64,000 nt of DNA from Lepas anatifera (GCA_034440635.1 JAOTON010001252.1:1-64000), one strand, 5' to 3'. Positions 11,915 through 22,775 are shown, counted from the stretch's first letter. The notes: generated from the letters alone by a model not told the origin. A program made the numbers and translations.

Positions 11915-13300
11915 TTAGACTACTCCTTCTAGTTCTATATTCATATGTTTACACATGCACGTCATCCAGCTTTTTTTCGAGATATTCGACGCTTGGAGAC
12001 GGTGTGCGCAGGCTACTGTCACGTTCCACGCCCTCATGTTACCTTCACGGGAAACATCGCTGTAGTCCGTGATGTATTCCACCGATCGTTCCGAGCTGTC
12101 GTTTGTGACTGCTAGATTTTCCATGAAAGCGTTCATACTGATGAAGTCTGCATCACTCGCCGATTCCTGGGTGGTACCCACTGGTTGCTGACGTTCATCC
12201 ACCTGAATGCCAGCCAGGAGTGCGGTCGGACGGAGTCGCCGAGCCTTTGCACCACTTGTCAGCTTATCTGCGCCTGACAACATCGGCTTTCCCGGTGCGA
12301 ATGCTCCTGGATGTGTGACTGTCAGGGAGTGCAGCAGCTACCTCTGCATTTTCATCTGTTGACACACCCTCACCAAGCAACCAGAGGGCGACGTTTTCCC
12401 CCGTGAGATACCACGGTTGGCGCATGATAGAGCACTGTGGCTTTCGTAGCGATTAGTAGCTGCCCTGAATAGGTCTCCATGTCCTGGAACAGCCTGAGGT
12501 CAAACCGTGGAGTTCCTGCAGCCAGTAGGGCCTGCAAGAATTATGGGCCATGAAAGAGGGTTATAATAATTGTTGGGGTTTACGACACCAACTGCCGGGT
12601 CATACGGCGTCGCCAACTCTCCCTGTTGGAAGGGATTTTTGGGGATCGATCGACTTATTGAGGCTCTGCCGGGACTTGACCGGGACCGGTGGCTTGGACA
12701 AGGGTGATCCACGCCCCCCATGAAAGAGGGTGATTAGCTCTGCAATCTGCTTGACTTGAAGGTGCTCGGCGGGGGCATGGAGATCTTGTTGAAGAGCACC
12801 GTCAGAAAAACAACAACAAAGAACAGCGCGAGCAGAAAATATTTCACCTAATTCTAGGACTAAGCACCTGGTGTTGATTCAATGAAGAAACTGAAGTCCT
12901 CTTGCAAAGACGTCTTGTTGTCAGCCCTCATGATCACATGCAGGTTCCCTAAGAACACGTCACTGTTACCACCAAAAGAATAACCGACTGTCATGAGCTG
13001 GCGATGAAATGAATAGAGCTGGCGCTGAAATGGAAGTGTTCCTCGATTCAGATTTCGGTATTGCTTGAACCACACGTCTAGCGTATGCATGACACCTTTT
13101 GACAGCTGCTGTAAACAGTATTGCAGGGCACTCGAACGGTGACTTATAACGCCTGGACCTCTAAAGCGATCTGTCCAGCTAGGTAGTGTTTCGTTGCACT
13201 AGCCTCTTGTGTGCGGAGGGCTCGGTACCTTTGGAGGATTTTGCGCTTGGTTGGTAGCTGATTGGCAGACAGTTGAAGGGATTTGCCAACAAAGTCATCT
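11915..13300 (-). pseudogene. Decayed unnamed protein carried by the hAT-like element
   Basis: On the minus strand, coding-like segments follow each other in order with frameshifts. One at 13300-13155 holds NQLPTKRKILQRYRALR. One at 13150-12863 holds ALQYCLQQLSKGVMHTLDVW. One near 12770-12440 holds VKQIAELITLFHGP, then FDLRLFQDMETY. One at 12425-12270 holds RQPWYLTGENVALWLL. The last, at 12283-11915, holds SSERSVEYITDYSD. The spacing of the WYLT, QD[ML]..Y and ERxVxxI motifs is shared with remnants at 27240-27600 and 40525-40985. I recall similar uncharacterised proteins from other invertebrate genomes but cannot name the family or its function. At least three frameshifts, a TAA after FHGP and a SINE insertion make it a pseudogene. 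Confidence 0.6.
12562..12717 (-). mobile_element. SINE-like retroposon with 14-bp target duplication
   Basis: A 156-bp insertion is bracketed by perfect 14-bp direct repeats CCATGAAAGAGGGT at 12548-12561 and 12718-12731. Read on the minus strand it starts GGGGCGTGGATCACCC and ends in an AATTATTATA tail next to the left duplication. That layout fits a short retroposon copied by target-primed reverse transcription. It interrupts the decayed protein of the surrounding hAT-like element and is therefore younger than it. Confidence 0.8.
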
Positions 13301-13320
13301 CATCGTTTCGATTGATCCCT

Positions 13321-13736
13321 GGAGTACTTCAGAGGTCAGCCCGCATGTTTGTTTCCGTCGCTGACTTGTCTCTTCTTCATAATTCGATGTTTTCTTCGAG
13401 TATGCTGAAGGCACCGTATATTTTCTTCAGATAGACCGCTTCAACATTAAATGCAAATTACTCATGACACGACAATTCTGTAAAGGAACAAAACCATGGT
13501 ATATTTCTTCTAACGGTCACAACGGTGTAAAGGAGTACTTCAGAGGTCAGCCCGCATGTTTTTTTCCGTCGCTACTTGTCTCTTCTTCATCATTGGATAT
13601 TTTCTTCGAGTATGCTGAAGGCATTGTACAATTTGCTTCAGGTAGACGCTTCGACATTAAATACATATTACTCATGACACCGACAATTCTGTAAAGGAAC
13701 GAAAACATGGACTATCTATTCTAACGGTCACAACGG
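13321..13736. repeat. 211-bp tandem duplication
   Basis: Two copies start with GGAGTACTTCAGAGGTCAGC at 13321 and 13532 and end at ACGGTCACAACGGT. They differ by scattered substitutions and short indels. The duplication lies inside the hAT-like element, just inward of its right inverted end. Confidence 0.85.
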
Positions 13737-14277
13737 TACCATGCACTTATATCCGTAGTGGTGCCGTAAGTGGCTTTGTTTCCCGAAATCAGGCAAATTA
13801 CAATATATAATTTTCATGTCCATACCAGGGGCGGATGCAAGGAAACCAGTCCAGCCATCCCCTTGAAAATGATAAAACTCTACTAACTTTGGCCAATTTT
13901 GGTCCATTTTCTTGAAAAAGACACTGTTTTCCCATTTTGCTCATGTTGCCCCCAAAAAAGTTTACTATATCCACCTCTGGCCAGTGATCCCGCAATTCGG
14001 AACTTATTAGCTCTATAAAAACATCAAGAAGTGGTTTTACATCAATTTGTATGAGGGAAAGATGTTTTCCTCTGCCATCAGCTTTCGAATGAACCCATTT
14101 TCAAGCCAATACAACGATTTTCGATTTTCACCAGTTCTGGGAGGGCGGGGGGAACCAAACCTCAAAGGATCGAATCCAAATTTTGCATGCTCATTATTAA
14201 CTCAAAGGAGAATGCAGTGTCAACCGGCAAGCTCGCACAGACGAAAAAGTGGTATTTTGGGACACCCTAGCGCGCAG

Positions 14278-14405
14278 TCGCGTCCTTCCCTTGAGGCATG
14301 ATTGGAGTTACGCCATCCACTCTGTGTCAGAAAGTCCACCGCCTTGGTGGACCAGTGCTTTGAAAAGAGCACTCGATGCTTTGAGGACGATACACTACTA
14401 ATACA
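14278..14405 (-). mobile_element. Probable displaced upstream part of the BEL/Pao gag
   Basis: This minus-strand stretch flanks the right 8-bp duplication of the inserted hAT-like element. It is open in the frame that would run directly into the DUF1759-type segment at 11225-11290 if the insertion and one duplication copy were ignored. By itself it carries no diagnostic motif. The assignment rests on the target duplication and frame continuity. Confidence 0.5.
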
Positions 14406-15019
14406 ATGGGGGTGTTTGGTTTTTCCCTAATAACCTGCGAGCCATACAATAGTGAGCCAAACCAGATCACTGAAGCACCATTGCAATTCTCTCCTCGGCA
14501 TAAATTGAATGATATACGGTTTTTCAAAGGATTACGGTTTTTCAACATGATATACTGCGAAATTCAAAGGTTGACCTTACCTCATTTCAATAGAGTGACC
14601 CGAGGTGACCCGGCGTGGTCATGATCCATGCATATCATTCGACTTGCAGCGAGTACACAAACACAAGCACGGTAAAACGAAAGCTTATCTTTGTTTAATC
14701 GAAACTTATAGGGCAAATTATCGAAGATTGATTGTTGGGCCTCATGTGACCGGTCGAAGGCGATATGCCAACTTTTCAGCTCCAGCCTCAGGAATGGGCC
14801 ACAAACGCATGATATAGTCATTTATAAATTGATCTGAGACGTCCTGAGACGTTTCTGCTGAGAAGCAGGCACTTCGAAAAGTTCCCTTAGGCTTGCAGTT
14901 GGAACGGCATGGCCGTACATGAACCTAGATTATCGATATAGAACACCGCGTTACCACATACTGCAGTACTTGGTGGCCTTATCATGTGCTTTGAATCTCA
15001 GATCAATAGCCGGTCTCAG

Positions 15020-15609
15020 ACAAGCCGGTCATTCCGTGTCATATCGCTAAAAAAACATTTTCCTACTCGACCCCCTCAGAATTCGATGAAAATTGGTGCA
15101 GTTGTAGGAGCATAGGAAAGAATGACACACACGACTTCAGTCTGGAGCAGCGCTTGAGGTCAAATCTAGAGGTCATCAAAGGTCACGCTTTTTTACCGAC
15201 TCGGCCTCCATCAAACATAGATAATTCTGGTCCTAATAAGGTTTTGATGACCAAAGTGGTGCCAATGCCAGTCAAATGCTTGACCATTCTGAAACTGGTT
15301 CCAAACCGAATACCACCTATTTTTGGCCTTTGACCTGAAAAGGTCAAATTTTATAAATGTATTTTTTACTAATTTCGTGCGGAATGACTTTTGACGCGGA
15401 ATAACCCATCAACTTCCTGGTGCCACTTGGAATATTTTTGGAGGCGAGGTCACCTAATCTGGCCTGATCTGACCGGACATGACCTTGACTTAAATTCACA
15501 AATAAAAAAACAGCCAAGAAACCAATAGTAGTCAAGCCAATAAAAAGTACGACAATGCTTCTCACCACCGTTTTCCCACCATCTCGGAAAATCCTTAAGG
15601 CATGAGGGG
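15020..15609. mobile_element. Old member of the palindrome-bearing TTAA family
   Basis: The right part (about 15420-15609) aligns by eye with the right part of the element at 47605-48557, including ATTTTTGxxGxxGAGGTCAC followed by GGCCTGA/GACCTGA words. It ends GCATGAGGGG next to TTAA at 15610-15613, and carries CCTTAAGG just inside. The left end is decayed and its limit is a guess. Confidence 0.5.
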
Positions 15610-15870
15610 TTAAGTAAAGAAGGATCTCAACTGAGGCGAAGGTTAAGCAGGCCAGAATTTTTTCCCTACCTCGTTCAGAGTGAACATGGACACGTCGCTA
15701 ATATTTATGGAAATTATGTCCATATCAGTATTCTATACAATCTACAGACCACCACCAAATCAAAATCAACACAGTGTTTATTGACTTTGTTACAGTTGCT
15801 GCGCCCATAGTGGCGCATGCGGGGCTACAACACGGTAAACCTATGAAGCATACCATCGATTCACGCTTAA

Positions 15871-16676
15871 AGGGAATGGATCACTTTGTCGAAACTGTAA
15901 AAAGAACAGTTGTAGAGCAAGAGGGGTCTAAAATCAGGAAACAACATTTTTTCCCCACTTTCATACGCTAAAAGCAGAAAAAGCTCCGCTTTTCAATAAG
16001 TGACTCCTCCTCCTCTTTTCAATAAGCTCCTCTTAACAATAAGTGACGCCATCAAAATGACAGTTTCAATAATCAGTAAAATCCCGAAATCTTGATCAAA
16101 GACTCGCTGTAAAAGCCCATTCGCAGCATTTCCGCATGACACAATTTGTGTGCAGTAGAAGAAGTGCAAAAACTGAACGTCAGATGTCGTTGGGGCAGCT
16201 GTGTTTATTGAGTGGTCGAACAATAATGCACATGCCTGATGTAAATAAACAATTTCAGAGTTGGATTTTGACAAAACAATTGATACTTGTTTTGACAAGT
16301 ACGGGGGAGGAAGGATATGATGTGTAAAGAAGCCATTAAGCGCAATTTGGCCCAGCTGCGCATTGTACTGGACGTTAACTCTCCCGAGGCTGTCGGTCCA
16401 CAGGCAGTTGCATGCTGGTTTACTCGCTATCACGGTATTTTCAGCGAGTGAGTGAGCCTCAGGGCTCACGACCAATCAGATTACTGCTACCATATGGAAA
16501 GTATTCCTTCAGGGTTTGAAATAAGCCAATAGACCCCTTTACTTTGAACTTGAAAGCTGACAAAAATTTTATAACGGGAGCTATGGGTGAAATCAAATGT
16601 CATTAGTGGTTTCTCAATACACTCTACAAAACTGCTATCTCAGTTCAAAATACATTATAAAAGTGGGACACTCCCT
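15871..16676. mobile_element. Longer TTAA element with AGGGAATG ends
   Basis: An 806-bp segment starts AGGGAATGGATCACTTT and ends AAGTGGGACACTCCCT, flanked on both sides by TTAA (15867-15870 and 16677-16680). The ends are inverted with a few mismatches and resemble the 689-1135 MITE (AGGGAATGTGGCACC). A GAAATCA...AGTGGTTTC block near the right end is also shared. No transposase was found inside. Confidence 0.75.
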
Positions 16677-16821
16677 TTAATGCAAGTAGATTTTTCGGAG
16701 AAAATGTTACGTGTCAACCAGCATTATCCAAGTCAGCACTTCGTAAAATCAATAGTTCCCCTTGATCCCAGAGGAATAGTTCAGCCTAAATTGCACAGAC
16801 TTCCAGTCGATCACATCGAAT

Positions 16822-17390
16822 AAGACGGCATGCAGACACTTCCAGTCAAGCAGAGACGGGGACGGCACGGAGACCTCCAGTCAAGCAGAGACGGAGACAG
16901 CATGCAGAGACTTCCAGTCGAGCAGAGACGGGGACGGCACGCAGAGACCTCCAGTCAAGCAGGACGGGGAGCGCAGAGACTTCCAGTCAAGCAGAGACGG
17001 GGACAGCATGCAAATACTTCCAGTCAAGCAGAGACGGAGACAGTATGCAGAGACCTCCAGTCAAGCAGAGACTTCCAGTCAAGCAGAGACGGGGACGGCA
17101 TGCAGAGACTTCCAGCCAAGCATTTGTTCAGATGATGTTCGTATTCGTGCATTACCAGCTGAAAATATACTGTACGGTTTCAAGCAGGAACGGAGACAGC
17201 ATGCAGAGACTTCCAGTCAAACAGAGACGGAGAAAGCATGCAGAGACTTCCAGTCAAGCAGGGACGGAGACAGCATGCAGAGACGGGGACGGCACGCAGA
17301 GACTTCCAGTCAAGCAGAGACGGAGGCAGCATGCAGAGACTTCCAGTCAAGCAGAGACGGGGACTTCACGCAGAGATCGAGCAGAGACAG
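16822..17390. repeat. 37-bp minisatellite
   Basis: Variable copies of a unit built on ACTTCCAGTCAAGCAGAGAC followed by GGGGACGGCATGCAGAG repeat about 14 times, broken by a non-repeat insert near 17118-17190. All three plus frames are open over parts of it. Those frames are translations of the repeat, not genes. Confidence 0.9.
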
Positions 17391-18201
17391 AGGACAGCTC
17401 GCTCTATGCAGGCTTCGGAGTTTATCACGACAGCGAAACGTTTGCAGCAGCTGCAGTGCAGAATTGGGCTGATGATAATTCGGAGACCATGACAAGCAAT
17501 AAGCGCGAGAAGAAACTGAAAAGCACTAATGAGCAAACAGGGCGTGGTTGTTTCTGAATCAAAGCGGCACAGATTCAACCAAAAAAGTGAAGTGGTGGAT
17601 CTAACAAGTCGGTTGGGGGAGGCCAAAAAAGAAAAGCAAAAAGTCACGCGGTGAAATATTTTGCCGTAATTTAACTACACAGTAGGTTTTGGGGGTAAAC
17701 TCAAACCGAAAGTAAAAAACCTCACCGGGTGAAAGATATGCCCCTAAGATGCTTGTTTTTGCTATCCAAGGCCCGATCTTTACACCGAAGTTGACTGGTT
17801 CTGTTTAAAGATGAAAGTTGAAGCACCAAAACCTTGTTTATGAATTAAAAAAACGTGGAAAAAAGGAAGTTAACAGCTTTGAGGAGGGGGAGGGCCGAAA
17901 ACATAGTTTTACCCCGAGCTTTCTTGTTTGGGCGGGGTTAGGGGCAAATGCCTTTCCCCTGGATCCGCCACCGAAATTGTGTGTGTGTTAGGGTTTTAAG
18001 GTGCTTCAGCGTATTGACTTTATCGCGCCAAGCACTATTTTTTCATTTCAGGAGCCGACAGTACGTTTGGTGCCGATCGTGTCAAGGTTGCCACACGTAT
18101 GCAATGTCAGAGAACGTTGCACTGTGTATCAGAGAAAGCATAACAAACTGACCGCCAGCTGCCACACGTAACGCCAGCCACGCTTAAATTTAAGTTCTCA
18201 C

Positions 18202-18337
18202 CTTTAGGTAGCTCCAAGAAATAATGCAGGAAGAGGTTATCTCGCGGGAAGCCGGCGGCGGTCACCAACTCGCCGTGCAGGACCAGAAAGCGGGCGGCGG
18301 CGGGAGGGGGCAGCACAGTCACCGCCGCGCCGCTCCT
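18202..18337 (-). CDS. MKS1: Candidate MKS1 exon, start of the B9 domain
   Basis: A 136-bp minus-strand exon is bounded by CACCAG on its 5' side and a strong GTGAGA donor on its 3' side. It starts in phase 0, as the exon at 22776-22908 ends, and leaves one base. The translation contains FLVLHGELVTAAGF followed by DNLFLHYFLELPK. Vertebrate MKS1 has a VNGEVVSA segment followed by DNLYVHFFVELP at the start of its B9 domain, so the match covers about 30 residues without gaps apart from one residue. MKS1 is a component of the MKS complex at the ciliary transition zone, where it helps gate membrane-protein entry. The DLYGRH segment expected just upstream is missing, so another exon may lie between. 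A 39-bp minisatellite begins about 25 bp upstream of the acceptor. Confidence 0.65.
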
Positions 18338-18362
18338 CTGGTGTCTGAGCGCCGCCACAGTC

Positions 18363-18732
18363 TACCGACGGCACATACACACTCCGACTGCTGTAGCTGC
18401 TTACCGACGGAACATACACACTCAGACTGCTGTAGTGCTTACAGACGGAACATGCACACTCAGACTGCTGTAGTGTTTACAGACGGAACATGCACGCTCA
18501 AACTGCTGTAGCTGCTTACCGACGGAACATACACACTCAGACTGGTGTAGCTGCTTACCGACGGAACATACACATTCAGACTGCTGTAGCTGCTTACCGA
18601 CGGAACATACACACTCAGACTGCTGTAGCTGCTTACCGACGGAACATACACACTCAGACTGGTGTAGCTGCTTACCGACGGAACATACACACTCAGACTG
18701 CTGTAGCTGCTTACCGACGGAACATACACACA
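18363..18732. repeat. 39-bp minisatellite
   Basis: About nine copies of a 39-bp unit built on CTGCTGTAGCTGCTTACCGACGG plus AACATACACACTCAGA lie head to tail. Since 39 is divisible by three, open frames arise on both strands (for example a repeating CVCSVGKQLQQSE on the minus strand); these are not genes. Each unit on the minus strand contains CGTCGGTAAGC, a good splice-donor consensus. Confidence 0.9.
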
Positions 18733-18779
18733 AAAGACGCCTGCTTACAAGACAGAGTAAATTTAAATTCGGAAAACGT

Positions 18780-18976
18780 CACAATTGCTCAAGAAGAGCC
18801 AGACAGCAGCCAGAGGCAGTTACTGAAGATCTGCTCGCTGCAGAGACACAATCATCATCGACTGACTCACTGGGCGCTCCAACAGTTCCAGCCGAAGTCG
18901 ATGTTTCCCATTTATTGCCGCTGCTGGACGGGACTACCGTCAGAACAGATAGGCTTTTGGTTGAACTAATCCTTTG
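18780..18976 (+). pseudogene. Short coding-like remnant, unrecognised
   Basis: One plus frame is open for about 65 codons and ends in TGA. It has protein-like composition with LLAAETQSSSTDSLGAP and SHLLPLLDG segments. No domain was recognised and no start codon or splice site is convincing. It may be part of an unknown mobile element. Confidence 0.2.
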
Positions 18977-19945
18977 AAGTTGGTTTATTCTTCGCTGTAT
19001 GCTTTCAATTCCTGATTAACGTTGTGAACAAAGGTAGGTCACTTTCATGCCTCAATAGAAATTAAAACTGTTTTTGGTACATTCATTCAGCCTCCTCTCC
19101 CTCCTCTGCTGGTGAACCGAACCAAATGCCACTAAATGCCACTACTGAAGCCACAAATATCACTACTGTCATAACACAGCCCTTTAACTATGAATTCGCT
19201 TCCACCCAAGACCTGAATAATACTGATTCCATCTTGCTTCAAAACACATACTTTCTAACGTATGTTGTTTACGTTCTTTACTCTTTAACGAAGCTTTACT
19301 GAAGCCGAAAAAAAGATGAAATAAAAAGGAAGTCTAGGATTTTTTTGTCCACGGCACGCCCTTAACTTATGAAAATTTCCACAATAACATGCGCTTATGT
19401 ATATACATATACATGTTTCCCTAGCAACAAACTTCTAACCCATAGTCTCCGCTGAACACCACACGCGTTCATGTCGTTGGTTGGCCGAAGTGCCAGTCGG
19501 CTATCGGTGGGGCGCGCCGGGCGGCCGATTTTCGCGCGCATGGCGTCACTATTTGGCTGATTAGACCTAAATAAATTCAAGAACGCAAAATTTAATTGAT
19601 GTTATTAGAAAGCACAGGCACAGGGAAACATTTTACTGTAGGTCATTTCAAGGTGAATCACTGGCCACATCTAGAAAATATTGTTTCAAAAATTAATTAC
19701 AAATTTTCAAACACTTAAATTTTTTTGAGAAACTAAATTCTCAAAATTGCATCATATAATTATAAATACAATCACGTTTGAAATAAGCATTCATAACGAT
19801 AGGCTACGTAGAAAATAATGATTGTATGCCACCCTGTTTTGCTAAAAACACGGATTTTCACGACTTTTAGCAGGCCGTAACTCTAGAAATTTATTTTGAG
19901 GAAAGAAATATTCTCAAATCTGAATTCTACGCCTCTGATTACCCT
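18977..19945. other. A+T-rich stretch without recognisable genes
   Basis: Only short chance frames are present. A GC-rich patch near 19490-19550 has no recognisable product. Confidence 0.5.
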
Positions 19946-19980
19946 GTGTACGAAATTAGAACGAAATCTGAGACTATGCT

Positions 19981-20365
19981 GTGTACAATCCAGGTGTTGC
20001 CTGGTCGATTTGCCCTGGAACGCCCCAGGCACTGTCTGAGGCAGCACATCATGTACCTCTCGCAGGGGATTCTACTGGAGGAGCTGGGATGCAAGAATAT
20101 CTTTACTCCAGTCGGCTCAGCCTCCCCTTCCTTAAAAGAGACGGAGAAAAATCAGCATCGTAGTTGAGGACCTCCAGCTAGTACTGGAGGAACCGGGATT
20201 GAAGCAGGCCACACTCACCTGGGCGATGGCCTTTCCTGCACTGATGCAACGCTACGCTAAGAGCGGTTACGGCGCCGGGCAGCGTCATGCTGTCGCATTT
20301 CTTTACAGATACATTTTGGGCGTTGAGGGGGAGTCCCCCTACCCAGCCGTCTCATGGCCGCAGTA
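19981..20365 (+). pseudogene. Frameshifted coding remnant, unrecognised
   Basis: Two plus frames join naturally into one protein-like segment. The first includes HIMYLSQGILLEELGC and FTPVGSASPSLKE. A frameshift follows near 20150, and the second continues ISIVVEDLQLVLEEPG then WAMAFPALMQRYAKSGYG up to TAA at 20363-20365. Charge and hydrophobic patterning look like real protein rather than chance. I recognise no family. It could be a gag-like or accessory transposon protein or a retrocopy of a host gene. Confidence 0.4.
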
Positions 20366-21146
20366 AAGCGTGTTGTGTAGAGTTTCGCGAGCGACGGAGT
20401 TGGACGTGTTTGGAGAGCTCGTGCGAGGGCTTTGAATGATCTTTGTTTTTTTAGCTCAGCGTTTTTTGGTCTTTCAGTGGGTGCACCGGGTCAGCACCTC
20501 CCAGGTGCTCTGGATGGTATGTTGCTGTTTTTTTTAGCTTACTTCTTTCGTTCATGTCATCTGTGGCAGGAAAGAGCAAACGTGTACGTTTGTTGAAGGA
20601 CTTGAAGGCTATGGTCTGGGATTCATTTCTTTAGCTTCCAGCGTGGATTCGTTGTATCTTGTGGCCACGATGTGACAACCTCCAGAAACCTCACCCTGAC
20701 ATTTTTCTGTCGAACAATTTTTAGCATGATATCATATGATACTCAGCCAGGCCCGTATGGTCAGACCGCAGTCAAACACCAGTTAGGCACTGGCGTACGA
20801 GAGTCATGAATTGATACGTTTAAATGGTTGACAGTAAAAGAGACCAAATTGTCTCAATTTTAGGGTTGTTTCATCCGCTACTTAGCTGAAAACTTGCGAG
20901 AGATCCATTTTCACTGATGTTCGTTTCGTTTGATATTCGATTCCATAGATCACTGTTCACAGGCTGTGAAGTGCTGTACTGGCCTGGCAACTGGCTATGA
21001 ATACACGGTGTTATCCAATACATGTTTTCTGGAGACTGGCTGAAGGGGATGATCCGTTCCCCAAAAAGGGCGTCCAATTAGTAGATTCGTAGAAAAAAGC
21101 ATGCGTTCGTATACATATGTTGTCTCCCGTGTAATGCTACATCTAC

Positions 21147-22252
21147 GATGAGGAGATGTCGGAGGAGAGAAGGTGTAGTTGATTTAAAGTTGTTACGTGA
21201 CGAGATGTCGGAGGAGAGAAGGTGTTGTTGATTTAAAGCTGTTACGTGACGAGATGTCGGAGGAGAGAAGGTGTTGTTGATTTAAAGCTGTTACGTGACG
21301 AGATGTCGGAGGAGAGAAGGTGTAGTTGATTTAAAGTTGTTACGTGACGAGATGTCGGAGGAGAGAAGGTGTTGTTGATTTAAAGTTGTTACGTGACGAG
21401 ATGTCGGAGGAGAGAAGGTGTAGTTGATTTAAAGTTGTTACGTGACGAGATGTCGGAGGAGAGAAGGTGTTGTTGATTTAAAAGTTGTTACGTGACGAGA
21501 TGTCGGAGGAGAGAAGGTGTTGTTGATTTAAAGCTGTTACGTGACGAGATGTCGGAGGAGAGAAGTTGTTGTTGATTTAAAGTTGTTACGTGACGAGATG
21601 TCGGAGGAGAGAAGGTGTTGTTGATTTAAAGTTGTTACGTGACGAGATGTCGGAGGAGAGAAGGTGTAGTTGATTTAAAGTTGTTACGTGACGAGATGTC
21701 GGAGGAGAGAAGGTGTTGTTGATTTAAAGTTGTTGCGTGACGAGATGTCGGAGGAGAGAAGGTGTTGTTGATTTAAAGCTGTTACGTGACGAGATGTCGG
21801 AGGAGAGAAGGTGTTGTTGATTTAAAGTTGTTACGTGACGAGATGTCGGAGGAGAGAAGGTGTTGTTGATTTAAAGCTGTTGCGTGACGAGATGTCGGAG
21901 GAGAGAAGGTGTTGTTGATTTAAAGTTGTTACGTGACGAGATGTCGGAGGAGAGAAGGTGTTGTGGATTTAAAGCTGTTACGTGACGAGATGTCGGAGGA
22001 GAGAAGGTGTTGTTGATTTAAAGTTGTTACGTGACGAGATGTCGGAGGAGAGAAGGTGTTGTTGATTTAAAGCTGTTACGTGACGAGATGTCGGAGGAGA
22101 GAAGGTGTTGTTGATTTAAAGCTGTTACGTGACGAGATGTCGGAGGAGAGAAGGTGTTGTTGATTTAAAGCTGTTACGTGACGAGATGTCGGAGGAGAGA
22201 AGGTGTTGTTGATTCAAAGTTGTTACGTGACGAGATGTCGGAGGAGAGGACA
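21147..22252. repeat. 49-bp minisatellite, about 22 copies
   Basis: The unit reads GAGATGTCGGAGGAGAGAAG, GTGTTGTTGATTTAAAGCTG, then TTACGTGAC. Copies are highly uniform; the main variants are GTTGTTG versus GTAGTTG and AAGCTG versus AAGTTG. There are no unique spacers, so it is not a CRISPR array. The array lies in the MKS1 intron between exons 22776-22908 and 18202-18337. Confidence 0.95.
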
Positions 22253-22775
22253 CAAAACGAGGAGACCGAGTGGCGACGGGACGACGGTGCCGCGTGGGAG
22301 CCAAAAAGAGAGCAGAACAGGCGCGACTGAGCTGGTTGGTGATATATATGTGGGTTGCATTCAGTATTTAATACGATTAGGTAGGATTATACTGTTGCGA
22401 TTTCCAGATGCTCTCCTAAGGCGGTATTTGCATTTTGGTTCCGTAGTATTTCTCAATTGTATAAAATGTATCTCACAATTCAGAACCATGCAGAAAAAAC
22501 ATCAAATTTAGAATAATAGGTATAATAGGTATAAAGGAGCTGTCTAAAGGCGTCTGCCTAATACTAACGTGCAATGTATCGGCGGATACAGTGTAACCAC
22601 AGAAAGCACCAGTTGTCAGCAATCGGCCGTTTTTCGCGGCGAAGGGCGGCTACACATGAGTATTAAGATAATCAGTCGTGCTACATTGATACAAAGGTAT
22701 ATTCTGCTGCAATGTGGTACGGTTGTTACCTATCAGACCAGAGCACACTCGCCGGACGCCCCATTGCAGACTCAC

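Larger units (their letters stand above)
11308..14269. mobile_element. 2.96-kb hAT-like element with long inverted ends
   Basis: The element starts TAGGGTGGCCCAAAATACC and ends with the inverted form GGTATTTTGGGACACCCTA. Both ends are flanked by the identical 8-mer GCGCGCAG (11300-11307 and 14270-14277). An 8-bp duplication with a YARNG terminus is the signature of hAT transposons, as in Ac (known family rule). The inverted ends are unusually long, about 434 bp each (11308-11741 and 13836-14269), and still alignable throughout. The interior carries a decayed minus-strand protein (11915-13300), a SINE (12562-12717) and a 211-bp tandem duplication. No recognisable hAT transposase or BED finger was seen, so it is either non-autonomous or uses an unfamiliar transposase. 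It sits inside the BEL/Pao gag. Confidence 0.85.

Noticed and set aside
16830..17557. Three overlapping plus frames rich in KQRRGR and AETSSQ
   Set aside because: They are the three frame translations of the 37-bp minisatellite.
21147..22252. Possible CRISPR array
   Set aside because: The 49-bp units are continuous with no unique spacers, and the surroundings are a eukaryotic intron with no cas genes.
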